Counted from the stretch's first letter, positions 32,411-41,196 are shown. The stretch is 42,253 nt of DNA from an uncultured Dorea sp. (GCA_947645355.1 CANSCI010000012.1:1-42253); one strand, 5' to 3'. Made by a program: numbers and translations. The notes: a model not told the origin generated them from the letters alone.

Positions 32411-33103
32411 ATGTGCAGAGATATGCCGGAGAAGAAAAAAATATTAATTGCAGATGATGAACATGGCATTCTGCAGCTGTTGAGGGATTATTTTGAAATG
32501 CAGGACTATCAGGTGATAGAAGCGGCAAACGGCGTGGAGGTTCTGGAAAAGCTTTCTCTGGGGCCGGATCTTATTATTCTGGACGTCGGCATGCCTTTTC
32601 TTGACGGTTTTGAGGTGTGTGAGCGGATTCGTGCCCATGTCTCCTGCCCGATCCTGTTCCTGACGGCGAAGATTGAGGAGGCAGACCGCATCAGGGGATT
32701 TATGTCCGGCGGGGATGATTATGTTTTAAAGCCTTTCAGCATTGACGAGTTGGGCGCCAGGGTGGAGGCGCATCTGAGACGTGAAAGCCGCAAGAAAACA
32801 GATGGTGCGGTGAGGATCTTTGACCGTCTGGCCATACATTATGAGGAGAAAAGTGTCTATTACGGGGAAGTGCCTGTGACACTCACGAAGACAGAATATG
32901 GGCTCGTAGAATTACTGTCCTTAAATCCCGGGCAGGTTTTCGGCAAGGAACAGCTGTATGAAAGAGTCCGGGGATACGATGGAAGCGCCGACAGCAGCAT
33001 TGTGACAGAGCACATCCGGAGAATCCGCGGAAAAATCGGGAAATATACAGATAAGACATATATTGAAACAGTGTGGGGAGTGGGGTACAGATGGATTGGT
33101 TAG
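32411..33103 (+). CDS. OmpR-family response regulator
   Basis: A 230-residue response regulator. The receiver domain has IADDEHG, the phosphoacceptor D58 in LIILDVGMPFLDG, a TAKIE switch segment and the KPFS lysine. The winged-helix DNA-binding domain starts near 135, with TLTKTEYGLVELLSLNPGQV and VTEHIRRIRGKIG, then the closing YIETVWGVGYRWIG. The ATG at 32411 is behind AAGGTGGG; an upstream extension to 32330 would run through the rpsR terminator and is rejected. The stop overlaps the kinase start. Probable target is the ABC transporter just downstream. Confidence 0.9.
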   Translation: MCRDMPEKKKILIADDEHGILQLLRDYFEMQDYQVIEAANGVEVLEKLSLGPDLIILDVGMPFLDGFEVCERIRAHVSCPILFLTAKIEEADRIRGFMSGGDDYVLKPFSIDELGARVEAHLRRESRKKTDGAVRIFDRLAIHYEEKSVYYGEVPVTLTKTEYGLVELLSLNPGQVFGKEQLYERVRGYDGSADSSIVTEHIRRIRGKIGKYTDKTYIETVWGVGYRWIG

Positions 33104-34296
33104 AAGAAAAGGCAGAGCAGTTGAAAACATATATCCGTAATCTTCCCTTCCGGCGGGCTATGATCGCATATATTCTTGTGCTTGCGGCTGCCGTATGGGG
33201 GATTTCCTATCTTACGATTATCTATTGCTGGCAGAAAGAATCAGGTATCTGGGCACAATACGCAGGACGCGGGAGTCTGGCAGGCATTGTCTATGAAAAA
33301 GGGCTCCACCGGATGCATGAACTGGACTTTTTCCTGCCGTCAGATAAGAGGAAACTATTGTTTCTGGATGTCTGCCGGGTATGGTGTCCATTTTTCTACG
33401 CATTTGCGGGTATGATCCTTACCATATGTCTTTTTTACGGCAGAAGGCTTAGAAAACCTCTTTTTATTCTGGAGAAAAGTGTGGAGAGGATCGGCGGAGG
33501 TGATCTTAATTTTCGCGTTTCCTATGAGAGCCGTGATGAACTCGGCAGGTTGTGCGATTCTGTGGAAGCCATGCGCCTGGAGCTGATCCGGGGCAAGGAG
33601 GAGATGTGGAATCTGATCGAGCGTCAAAAGGAACTCAATGCAGCATTTGCCCATGATCTTCGAACACCCCTTACTGTGCTTCGGGGTTACACGGATTTTC
33701 TGGCAAGATATATCCCGGAAGGAAAGATCAGTTCAAAAAAGCTTGAAAGTACGCTTGGCCTTATGGCAGAGCATCTGAAACGTCTGGAAGATTACAGCCG
33801 GACAATGAAAGGGATCCGGAGCATTGAGGAGGTTCCGTTTGCTCCGGAGAGAGTATCCCTTGCGGGGGTGGGAAAGAAAATTGCGGAGGTGGTTTTTGCG
33901 CTGAACCAGATCAGAGATGTAGAGATTATTTATGAAGAATGCAGCGCAGACGTACAGATCTCGGCAGATGACAGTATGATCATGGAAGTACTGGAAAATA
34001 TGCTCTCCAATGCGATTCGTTTTGCAAGGGAGAAGATACAGGTATTGTCTGATTACGATGGAACAGAGGGGGTGCTTTTTCTTACAGTCCGTGATGACGG
34101 GCCTGGATTTTCCGAAGACCGTCTTATAAACGCGATGAAACCTTACTGTAGAGAATACGGGGAAGAAGAGGAGGATGAGCATTTTGGAATCGGCCTCCAT
34201 ATATGCAGAGAATTGTGCAGAAAGCATGGCGGGACGTTAAATGTGGCGAATAGTATACAGGGCGGAGCAGCAGTGACAGCATCCTTCAAAGTATAA
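33091..34296 (+). CDS. Sensor histidine kinase
   Basis: A 401-residue membrane kinase. Two membrane helices (about 20-42 and 97-117) enclose a short extracellular loop of about 55 residues, then a HAMP domain (about 120-170), HisKA with H188 in NAAFAHDLRTPLTVLRG, and a HATPase domain with the N box ENMLSNAIRFA, DDGPGFS and FGIGLHICRELCRKHGG. The small sensor loop suggests sensing of a membrane or wall stress. The ATG at 33091 overlaps the regulator gene by 13 bases; a GGGGAG site precedes it. The genes just downstream encode an ABC-2-type transporter, a pairing common in clostridial antimicrobial-peptide or envelope-stress responses. Confidence 0.9.
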   Translation: MDWLEEKAEQLKTYIRNLPFRRAMIAYILVLAAAVWGISYLTIIYCWQKESGIWAQYAGRGSLAGIVYEKGLHRMHELDFFLPSDKRKLLFLDVCRVWCPFFYAFAGMILTICLFYGRRLRKPLFILEKSVERIGGGDLNFRVSYESRDELGRLCDSVEAMRLELIRGKEEMWNLIERQKELNAAFAHDLRTPLTVLRGYTDFLARYIPEGKISSKKLESTLGLMAEHLKRLEDYSRTMKGIRSIEEVPFAPERVSLAGVGKKIAEVVFALNQIRDVEIIYEECSADVQISADDSMIMEVLENMLSNAIRFAREKIQVLSDYDGTEGVLFLTVRDDGPGFSEDRLINAMKPYCREYGEEEEDEHFGIGLHICRELCRKHGGTLNVANSIQGGAAVTASFKV

Positions 34297-34386
34297 TCCT
34301 TAGAGTTTCTTAATTTTTCGTAGGGAAATTATAGAGATTTGTGTTATAAGATATCGACAGACAATCAAACAGAGAGGATGGGTTAT

Positions 34387-35286
34387 ATGTCTGCAACGAT
34401 CGAAATACGAAACTTAAACCAATTTTACGGAAAAAAGCAAGCTCTTAAGGATGTGAACCTTACGATTGAGAAGGGAATGTTTGGTCTCCTGGGACGAAAC
34501 GGAGCAGGGAAAACTACCCTTATGAAGGTGCTTGTCACATTGCTGCCAAAGTCTGAAGGGAAAGTGGCAGTATGTGGAAGAAGTGTAGAGAAGGCACAGG
34601 AGGTGAGAAGGATCACCGGCTACCTTCCCCAGGAATTTTCCATGTACCCGAATATGACGGTCTATGAGGCCATGGATTATCTTGGTGTCCTTTCCGGACT
34701 TAGCAGGCTGCAGAGGAGGCAGCGGATCCCGCAGCTTCTTGAGAGGGTGAATCTCCAGGAGGACAGGCGCAAAAAGGTAAAGACTCTTTCCGGCGGGATG
34801 AAGCGCAGGCTCGGTATTGCACAGGCAATCCTCCATGATCCCGAGGTACTGATCGTGGATGAGCCTACGGCGGGACTTGATCCTGAGGAGAGAGTGCGCT
34901 TTCGGAATCTTCTGTGTGAGACTGCAGAAGAGCGGATCGTGATCCTGTCGACTCACATTGTCGGAGATATTGAGGCAACCTGTGAGAATATCGCAGTTCT
35001 TGACAGAGGAGAGATTATATATAAGGGGACTGTCCCGGAATTGATCTCCATGGCGGAGGGGAGAGTATTTCAGGCCGAGATCAGCAAGAGTGAATTAGAG
35101 GAGCTTAAGCGCCGGTGCATAGTGACCAGTATGCTGACCCTGGGAAATAATGTGATGGTGCGGTTCCTTGCGGAAGAAAGACCGTTTGCGTCGGCGAAGT
35201 CCTGCGAAGCAGGCGTGGAGGATGCATACATGTATCTGATGCACGAAAGAGGAGGTGAAACCGGATGTTCGGACAGTTATTTGTAA
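34387..35286 (+). CDS. ABC-2-type transporter ATP-binding protein
   Basis: A 299-residue ATPase: IEIRNLNQFYGKKQALKDV, Walker A GLLGRNGAGKTTL, Q-loop GYLPQEFSMYP, signature TLSGGMKRRLGIAQAI, Walker B VLIVDEPTAGLDPEERVRF and the switch histidine in ILSTHIVGDIE. A C-terminal domain of about 80 residues follows, as in drug or lantibiotic exporters. The ATG at 34387 is chosen because GAGAGG lies nine bases upstream; the frame can be read from 34339 but without a ribosome site. It overlaps the first membrane gene by 22 bases. The 90-base gap before it shows no clear promoter; it may be regulated by the neighbouring two-component system. Confidence 0.9.
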   Translation: MSATIEIRNLNQFYGKKQALKDVNLTIEKGMFGLLGRNGAGKTTLMKVLVTLLPKSEGKVAVCGRSVEKAQEVRRITGYLPQEFSMYPNMTVYEAMDYLGVLSGLSRLQRRQRIPQLLERVNLQEDRRKKVKTLSGGMKRRLGIAQAILHDPEVLIVDEPTAGLDPEERVRFRNLLCETAEERIVILSTHIVGDIEATCENIAVLDRGEIIYKGTVPELISMAEGRVFQAEISKSELEELKRRCIVTSMLTLGNNVMVRFLAEERPFASAKSCEAGVEDAYMYLMHERGGETGCSDSYL

Positions 35287-36521
35287 AGGAATGCCGGCAG
35301 ACGGCGAAGAGCCTTATCTATTGGCTGATCGTGCTGGTGATGATTTTTGATTTTGCATCTCAGTTAGGAGACATGGATATTGAGAAGAAGCCTGAAGAGG
35401 GGCAGGAGGACTATGGCAATAAGCTTAGTGACGATAAAAATGTGATTATGGAGAAAACGTTGGGACTTCTTGCGGAGGAGTATAACCGACAGAACTATAC
35501 GACTTATCCCATTGGGTTTTATAAAAGCGTGACGGTGGATGAGGAAGAGGACCGGAGGATCGGAGAGATCATAGCGGAGACCACCGGCCTTTCCGAAAGG
35601 ACGGATGTAGAGAAGGCCATCAAAGACTGGTACGGCGCCCGGCAGGAGGATACGGAAGGTACAGGGCCGGTCATGACAGAACAGCTGGCGTTAGAGCCTG
35701 TGGAAGGGCTGCGCTATGAAAGATTTGAACAGCTGATGAAAGAGGCGGACGATATTTTAGGCGGCGGATCCAGTTATGCCGTTCCCGGACTTGAAGGCAA
35801 TGCTGTAGTTCCGAAAACTTATGAGGATGCAGTCGTGGAGTACGAGAATCTGGTGGAGAAGGATCACCTCACCGGAGGGTATGCAAGGCTGTTCTCTGAC
35901 TATATGGTGATTTTCCTGGGGATTCTTCCAGTATTTCTGGCCGTGACAAGAGGATTAAGGGACCGAAGAGCAGGGATGAGGGATCTGATCTATGCGAGGA
36001 AAGGATCATCTGCCAGTATTATTGTAAGCCGGTATCTTGCCATGCTTGTAATGATTGTGCTCCCGGTTCTTATCTTATCATTCATCCCTCTTTCCAGATG
36101 CCTTGCCTACGCTTCGGCAGCAGGTATCTCTGCAGATATCTTTGCATTTGTCAAATATATCTTTGGATGGCTGATGCCTACGGTTATGATTGCAGCGGCA
36201 GTAGGAATGTTCTTTACGGAAGTTACTGACACGGCGTTAGCTGTCCTTGTGCAGGGGGCATGGTGGTTTGTTTCCGTATTTATGGGAATTGATTCTCTGA
36301 GGGGAGGCCTGTATGGCTGGAGCCTGATCCCAAGGCATAACACAGAACTTAATTTTGCGGGATACTATGAGAATTTTGCGCAGCTTGTCTGCAATCGGAT
36401 CTTGTATGCTTCAGCGGCAGTAATTTTAGTAGTGCTTACAGTAATTGTCTATCATCAGAAAAGGAAAGGGAGGTATCGGCTGGCATGGAAAGGTATTGGC
36501 AGATTGAAAAGACAAATTTAA
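35265..36521 (+). CDS. ABC-2-type transporter membrane protein
   Basis: A 418-residue protein with a first membrane helix (about 15-32), a long charged extracytoplasmic segment (about 35-205), and five to six further helices (about 210-405), the layout of ABC-2-type permeases with a large first loop. GGAGGTG before the ATG supports the start. It works with the upstream ATPase and probably with the smaller membrane protein encoded next; substrate is unknown. The pattern of one ATPase and two dissimilar membrane proteins suggests a heteromeric exporter. Confidence 0.75.
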   Translation: MFGQLFVKECRQTAKSLIYWLIVLVMIFDFASQLGDMDIEKKPEEGQEDYGNKLSDDKNVIMEKTLGLLAEEYNRQNYTTYPIGFYKSVTVDEEEDRRIGEIIAETTGLSERTDVEKAIKDWYGARQEDTEGTGPVMTEQLALEPVEGLRYERFEQLMKEADDILGGGSSYAVPGLEGNAVVPKTYEDAVVEYENLVEKDHLTGGYARLFSDYMVIFLGILPVFLAVTRGLRDRRAGMRDLIYARKGSSASIIVSRYLAMLVMIVLPVLILSFIPLSRCLAYASAAGISADIFAFVKYIFGWLMPTVMIAAAVGMFFTEVTDTALAVLVQGAWWFVSVFMGIDSLRGGLYGWSLIPRHNTELNFAGYYENFAQLVCNRILYASAAVILVVLTVIVYHQKRKGRYRLAWKGIGRLKRQI

Positions 36522-37111
36522 AATATCACGTTCCCCTGCATCTTCTTGTGTGTGTAGGTCTGCTGGGAATCTCACCGCTTCTTATGGGTGTGGCGAATCT
36601 TACCGCCGTTGATGCGGCCAAAGTGCTGGAACGTTATGTGGCGCTGCTTGGGATCATTATGCTCACCCCTATATTTTTCCCCGAGCAGGATCCAAGGATC
36701 CGTGAACTGGTATATGTAAAATACATGAAGGCTTCCGGTGTTTATCTGGCAAGGCTTCTCGGAAATATACTCATACTTGCGGGATTCCTGGCAGTTTATG
36801 TTTTGATGCTTCGCTATAACGGGTGTGAATTTCCTGTTATGAAGTTTTATTTTGGAACTTTTGCCGGGATACTCTTCTTTGGCGGCCTTGGTCTGTGCTT
36901 TTACGGTGCCGCAGACAATCTGATCGTCGGTTATATGGCTCCGATTGTCTACTATATTACTGCTTTAGGAGGCGGCAGCAAATACCTGAAGATGTTCTAT
37001 CCCTTCTCCATGTCCATGGGAAGGTATGGCGAGAAAGTCTGGTTGTTTACAGCGTCTGTCTGTCTGCTTGCCGCGGGAATATATTTGCGGTGCCGGCGGA
37101 AGAGCAGGTAG
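36485..37111 (+). CDS. Second membrane protein of the ABC-2-type transporter
   Basis: A 208-residue protein with about six membrane helices and no large soluble part. It starts inside the preceding gene (37-base overlap) behind GGGAGG, so the two are probably translated together and assemble into one complex. I do not recognise a named family. Bases 37112-37175 after it show no gene and no strong terminator. Confidence 0.7.
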   Translation: MERYWQIEKTNLKYHVPLHLLVCVGLLGISPLLMGVANLTAVDAAKVLERYVALLGIIMLTPIFFPEQDPRIRELVYVKYMKASGVYLARLLGNILILAGFLAVYVLMLRYNGCEFPVMKFYFGTFAGILFFGGLGLCFYGAADNLIVGYMAPIVYYITALGGGSKYLKMFYPFSMSMGRYGEKVWLFTASVCLLAAGIYLRCRRKSR

Positions 37112-37175
37112 AAGAAAGTTGCACGATCGTTGATTTTCTTTGCACATTTATTACGATGAAGATAAAGTCTTAACC

Positions 37176-37204
37176 TTGTATTTTTGCTTTATATTTGTTA
37201 TATT
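37176..37204 (+). promoter_or_regulatory. Putative promoter of the CBM9-like gene
   Basis: TTGTAT at 37176-37181, a 17-base spacer and TATATT at 37199-37204, about 80 bases before the start of the CBM9-like gene. Confidence 0.5.
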
Positions 37205-37284
37205 GTAGTAGTAATAGGAGTACAGTTGGTGTGGATGGGAAGCGGTTTGACAGATTACGGAGAAAAGGAGATTCAAGGTGTCAG

Positions 37285-37899
37285 ATGAAGGTTAAGATTA
37301 TTAGAAGTGCCGAAGAATTAAATAGCACACCCCCTTTTCAGGTGGAATGCCTGTTGTGGGGAACAAGGAAGATTCCAAAAACATATGGCTATCTGGGTTT
37401 CGTGCCGGAGGACGGTTTCTATCTGAAGATGGTATGCGAAGAAAAGGAACCGCTTTGTACTTATGAGGCAGATCAAGATCCGGTTTACAGAGACAGTGCA
37501 ATGGAGGCTTTTTTTCAATTTGAGGCAGAACGGTCAAGAGGCAGACGGGAAGTTTATCTAAATTTTGAGGTAAATGCAAATGGTGCACTTCTTGCGGCGT
37601 ATGGAGAGGGCAGAACCTACCGTTCTTATTTCAGTCCCGAGGATATGAAGGAATTCGCATGCAGGGCTGTGCGGGAGGAAGACCGATGGAGCATATACCT
37701 GCGGATACCTGTTTCAATCCTGGAAGGGATCTATGGGCCTCTTCAGCTTGGCGCCGGGAGTTCGTTTACCTGCAACTTCTATAAAATATCGGAGACGGCG
37801 GAGATTGAGCATTATGCGTCATACTCGCCGATCAGGTCAGAGACTCCGAGTTTTCATCTTCCCGAGTTCTTTGCATCTGCAGAGATTGTGGAAGAGTAG
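37285..37899 (+). CDS. Carbohydrate-binding module family 9-like protein
   Basis: A 204-residue protein with the CBM9-like beta-sandwich pattern: FLxxx-type strand GYLGFVPEDGFYLKMVCEE, VYRDSAMEAFFQF, EVYLNFEVNANGALLAAYG, RWSIYLRIPVSILEGIYG and SSFTCNFYKISE with SPIRSETPSFHLPEFF at the end. Such modules bind sugars; here the module is the entire protein and has no signal peptide or membrane helix, so it should be cytoplasmic. Similar single-domain proteins are widespread in gut anaerobes with no defined role. The ATG at 37285 follows AAGGTG with about eight bases of spacing; the upstream extension to 37195 overlaps the promoter and is rejected. nagB follows 94 bases later. Confidence 0.78.
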   Translation: MKVKIIRSAEELNSTPPFQVECLLWGTRKIPKTYGYLGFVPEDGFYLKMVCEEKEPLCTYEADQDPVYRDSAMEAFFQFEAERSRGRREVYLNFEVNANGALLAAYGEGRTYRSYFSPEDMKEFACRAVREEDRWSIYLRIPVSILEGIYGPLQLGAGSSFTCNFYKISETAEIEHYASYSPIRSETPSFHLPEFFASAEIVEE

Positions 37900-37926
37900 G
37901 CAGTCATATACCCATTCGGGTACCCG

Positions 37927-37957
37927 GCAGCACATGTTCTCTGAAGATATGTGCTGC
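37927..37957 (+). promoter_or_regulatory. Long inverted repeat in the nagB leader
   Basis: A perfect 9-base inverted repeat, GCAGCACAT (37927-37935) and ATGTGCTGC (37949-37957), with a 13-base loop, lies between the CBM9-like gene and nagB. No T tract follows (ACGAAAAAAG), so it is not a classical terminator. It may be a repressor operator, an RNA stability element, or a weak attenuator for nagB. Confidence 0.5.
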
Positions 37958-37993
37958 ACGAAAAAAGTATAAGTATATCAAGGAGGATATCAC

Positions 37994-38725
37994 ATGAGAA
38001 TCTACAAAGCAGCAGATTACAATGACATGAGCAGAAAGGCAGCCAATATAATTGCAGCACAGGTGATTATGAAGCCGGACTGTGTGCTTGGGCTGGCAAC
38101 TGGTTCTACACCTGTCGGCACATACCGGAATCTGGTAGAAATGTATAAAAACGGCGACTTGGATTTTTCTGACGTGACAACAGTGAATCTGGATGAATAT
38201 AAAGGGCTTCCAAGAGAGAATGACCAGAGTTATGATTATTTTATGCATGACAATCTGTTCGACCACGTAAATATCAAGCCTGAAAATACCAATCTTCCGG
38301 ACGGCACAGAACCAGATGCAAAGAAAGAATGTGCGAGATATGAAGATCTGATCCGTACTTTGGGCGGACAGGATCTCCAGCTTCTGGGGCTTGGACATAA
38401 CGGACATATTGGCTTTAACGAGCCGGGAACTGTTTTTGAGAAGGATACACATTGTGTTGATCTTCAGGAGCGGACGATTGAGGCCAACAAGCGCTTCTTT
38501 GCTTCCGCAGATGATGTGCCCAGGCAGGCATATACGATGGGGATTGGAACCATCATGCAGGCGAAGAAGATCCTGATCGTAGTAAGCGGGGAGGATAAAG
38601 CAGACACTGTTGCTAAAGCGTTTTTTGGCCCGGTGACTCCGGAGGTTCCGGCGTCTGTGCTTCAGCTTCACAGTGATGTGATCCTGGTTGCAGATGAGGC
38701 TGCGCTGTCAAAAGTACCGCAGTAG
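37994..38725 (+). CDS. nagB: Glucosamine-6-phosphate deaminase
   Basis: A 243-residue NagB, which converts glucosamine-6-phosphate to fructose-6-phosphate and ammonia and so returns amino sugars to glycolysis. The phosphate loop LGLATGSTPVGTYRNL, catalytic D67-E68 in TVNLDEYKGL, the GHNGHIGFNEPG loop with its catalytic histidine, and VSGEDKADTVAKAFFGPVTPEVPAS are all intact. Length fits the short bacterial form. AAGGAGG precedes the start by about nine bases. A long hairpin terminator follows; the AraC gene converges from the other strand. The nearby sugar importer might feed this enzyme, which is inference. Confidence 0.96.
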   Translation: MRIYKAADYNDMSRKAANIIAAQVIMKPDCVLGLATGSTPVGTYRNLVEMYKNGDLDFSDVTTVNLDEYKGLPRENDQSYDYFMHDNLFDHVNIKPENTNLPDGTEPDAKKECARYEDLIRTLGGQDLQLLGLGHNGHIGFNEPGTVFEKDTHCVDLQERTIEANKRFFASADDVPRQAYTMGIGTIMQAKKILIVVSGEDKADTVAKAFFGPVTPEVPASVLQLHSDVILVADEAALSKVPQ

Positions 38726-38751
38726 GAAGAGGGTTTGTAATATTATATACA

Positions 38752-38796
38752 GAGGGAGTGCACCTGCCGCCGAATCTGCGGCAGGAGCACTCCCTC
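38752..38796. terminator. Two-part hairpin between convergent nagB and AraC genes
   Basis: GAGGGAGTGC (38752-38761) pairs with GCACTCCCTC (38787-38796), and inside it CTGCCGC (38764-38770) with GCGGCAG (38778-38784), separated by a two-base internal loop. The T tract is short on both strands, but position between convergent genes suggests a bidirectional terminator. Confidence 0.8.
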
Positions 38797-38803
38797 GTTT
38801 ATG

Positions 38804-39721
38804 CTATTTGAAACTTCCCTCAGCCATAGCCTTTATGGAAGAGGCGTATTCGGACGGCGTCATGCCTGTAATTTTTTTAAACTGTCGTGAAAAATAATGG
38901 ATGGAAGTATAACCGAGTTGTTCGGCTATCTGAGTAAAATTCATGTGCCTTGTCCGGATCAGCTCCTTGGAGGCGTTGATCTTGAGGGCAGAAAAGTATT
39001 CGATAACACCCATATTGCATTGTTCTTTAAAAAGCTTCTGCAGTTGGGAACGGCCGACAAGATTATCACGGCAGATCTGCTCGATGCAGATATGCTGGTC
39101 GATGTTGTCCTCCAGATAGTCCGTGATCCGCCGGAAAATTTCTGCATCGCCCTTATTCTTTGTCGATTTGAAAGTGCCCTGCCTTAACAGTTCTTTTTTC
39201 AATGAAGGGGGAGACTGATATCTTCTTGCCAGGTGGATGAGGAAAGTCTCCAGGTATAAACGGATCAATTGCTCTGAGCCGAATGGGCGGGGGTTCTTAA
39301 GCGGTATATTCTGAAGGTAAGGGTCATCCAGGCGGCAGTCAAACATTCGTCTTGCTTCTATAATTATGTCTGCCAGAAGATTATGCTCCATTTCGTCGAC
39401 CTTGAAGATCTTTCTTTTAAAGAACTGTATATCTTTGCTGTCGCAGCGGAAAGAAATAACCACGAGGTTGGGTGCAATGCCGCTGACTGCTTTTACATTA
39501 TGGAATTCATTGGGACTGTGAAATATGATCTGTCCCCTTTTCAGGATGGAAAAATTGGTTCCGGCAGTTACACCGACCTCCCCTTTGTCTACACAGACAA
39601 ATTCCCAGAAATCATGAGATTCTCCTTCGAAGGTAAAATCATTCATATATTCAAAATAATGAATACTGTATATTTTGCTGATAGAAATCACTGTTTCCTG
39701 CTCTATGCCGTTATATCCCAT
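38804..39721 (-). CDS. AraC-family transcriptional regulator
   Basis: A 305-residue regulator on the minus strand. The N-terminal cupin-like sensor domain (about 15-150) has HDFWEFVCVDKGEVGV and FHSPNEFHNVKA. The C-terminal AraC DNA-binding domain (about 200-298) has two helix-turn-helix motifs, with IEQICRDNLVGRSQLQKLFKEQ and FTQIAEQLGYTSIHYFSRQFKKITGMTPSEYA. The start at 39721 has GGGAGAAG upstream; the longer frame to 39847 adds a hydrophobic extension through the promoter region and is unlikely. It is transcribed divergently from the sugar importer, which it probably activates in response to a sugar or derivative. Confidence 0.9.
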   Translation of the reverse strand: MGYNGIEQETVISISKIYSIHYFEYMNDFTFEGESHDFWEFVCVDKGEVGVTAGTNFSILKRGQIIFHSPNEFHNVKAVSGIAPNLVVISFRCDSKDIQFFKRKIFKVDEMEHNLLADIIIEARRMFDCRLDDPYLQNIPLKNPRPFGSEQLIRLYLETFLIHLARRYQSPPSLKKELLRQGTFKSTKNKGDAEIFRRITDYLEDNIDQHICIEQICRDNLVGRSQLQKLFKEQCNMGVIEYFSALKINASKELIRTRHMNFTQIAEQLGYTSIHYFSRQFKKITGMTPSEYASSIKAMAEGSFK

Positions 39722-39842
39722 AAAACTTTCTTCTCCCTGGTTTTGTTTAAGTTTACCAATAGTATATATTATTTTTAGTACAAAATCAAAATAAAAAATG
39801 CAGATAATGCAAATTAATATGTTTATAAGATAAAGATTTTTG

Positions 39843-39875
39843 TGCACTATTGTAATACAATAAAAACATGCACTA
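39843..39875 (+). promoter_or_regulatory. Importer promoter with direct repeats, likely AraC-regulated
   Basis: A -10 element TACAAT lies at 39856-39861 with no good -35 at the expected distance. Two exact direct repeats TGCACTA occur at 39843-39849 and 39869-39875, 26 bases apart, on either side of the -10. Further upstream ATGCA recurs twice (about 39798 and 39807). A poor -35 with direct repeats next to a divergent AraC gene fits activator control; site assignment is inference. Confidence 0.5.
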
Positions 39876-39912
39876 CATAATGTTAATTATGAATAACAGG
39901 AGGTAAAACATT

Positions 39913-41196
39913 ATGAAAAAGAAAATTTTAAGCGTGCTCCTTGCAGCAGCAATGGTTGCATCTCTTGCAGTTGGATGCGGCAAATCAGGCGGAGGCGGAG
40001 AGTCTTCGGATGGGGATGGAGTTAAACTTGATGTTATCATTTCCCAGTACGGCAACTACACACAGGATTGGTGGACAGAGTTCGAGAAGACCTTTGAAGA
40101 GGCAAATAAAGACATCGACCTCAATATCGAAATTGTTTCCTGGAATGATATTTACAGTGTTGTCAACACACGTATTTCCAGTAACGAACAGCCTGACATC
40201 TTAAATATCAGCGGATTTGCTGATTATGTGGCAGATGATCTGCTGATGCCGGCAGAGGATTATGTCTCCAGTGAATTGAAGGATAATTTTATTCCAAGCT
40301 TCTGGGAGTCCAATGATATGGACGGAACAGTTTGGGCGCTTCCGATTCTTGCATCCTGCCGTTCTCTTTTCTGCAACATGGATCTGTTGAACGAGGCTGG
40401 TATCACGAATCCTCCGGCAACATGGGATGAAGTGCTTGCAGCTTGTAAAGCAGTAAAAGACAAATTCGGTGCTGACATCGTTCCTTGGGGTCTTGATATT
40501 TCTACAGACGAAGGACAGGCAGCGTTCTCCTATTATACATGGAACTTCGGCGGCGGTTTTGTTGATGATAAGGGCGATTGGGCTCTGAACAGCAAAGAAA
40601 ACGTAGAGGCTGTTGAGTACATAAAGACTCTTATTGATTCTGGTTACTGTAACTCAGCACCATTTACTGACACACGTTATCCGCTTCAGGATGCCTTCAG
40701 TGCAGGAACACTTGCTATGATGATCGGACCAATGAACATGGTTGCTGCTGATTCTACAGTTAACTATGTTGCTGCTGATCTTCCGGGTGAAAAGACAGCT
40801 CTTGGCGTTTGTGACCAGTTGATGGTATTTAAGGATGATGAAGCAGGTGATGCACGTACAGAAGCTATCACGAAGTTCTTCGATGCATTCTATGAGTGTG
40901 AGACATATTCTGATTACATGGTATATGAGGGATTCCTGCCGGCAACACAGGATGCTTCTGACAACCTTGCAGCTAACGCAGAGAACTACAAAGTAGGCGG
41001 CTCTGATGCAACAGGAAGCAGCGACTACTTCAAGACATTCTGTGCAGTACTTCCGAATTGCAAGTTCTATCCGATGCAGAAAGCAGAGTGGATGGATGTA
41101 AGAAATGGCGTTATCGATGTTGAGCAGCAGGTATGTAACGGAACAATGGGTGCTCAGGAAGCGCTTGACCAGCTTCAGGAGACTGTTGCAAAATAA
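39913..41196 (+). CDS. Carbohydrate ABC transporter substrate-binding lipoprotein
   Basis: A 427-residue family 1 solute-binding protein. The signal peptide ends in a lipobox LAVGC, so C22 is lipid-modified and the protein is tethered outside the membrane. A glycine- and serine-rich linker follows (about 24-35). The body has QPDILNISGFADYV, ALPILASCRSLFCNMDLLNEAG, PATWDEVLAACKAVKD and the GPMNMVAAD region, typical of sugar-binding proteins of CUT1 importers. The sugar cannot be read. AGGAGG precedes the start; two hairpins separate it from the permease gene and probably allow higher expression of this protein. Codon use is notably biased (AAC, TTC, GCA), fitting high expression. Confidence 0.93.
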   Translation: MKKKILSVLLAAAMVASLAVGCGKSGGGGESSDGDGVKLDVIISQYGNYTQDWWTEFEKTFEEANKDIDLNIEIVSWNDIYSVVNTRISSNEQPDILNISGFADYVADDLLMPAEDYVSSELKDNFIPSFWESNDMDGTVWALPILASCRSLFCNMDLLNEAGITNPPATWDEVLAACKAVKDKFGADIVPWGLDISTDEGQAAFSYYTWNFGGGFVDDKGDWALNSKENVEAVEYIKTLIDSGYCNSAPFTDTRYPLQDAFSAGTLAMMIGPMNMVAADSTVNYVAADLPGEKTALGVCDQLMVFKDDEAGDARTEAITKFFDAFYECETYSDYMVYEGFLPATQDASDNLAANAENYKVGGSDATGSSDYFKTFCAVLPNCKFYPMQKAEWMDVRNGVIDVEQQVCNGTMGAQEALDQLQETVAK

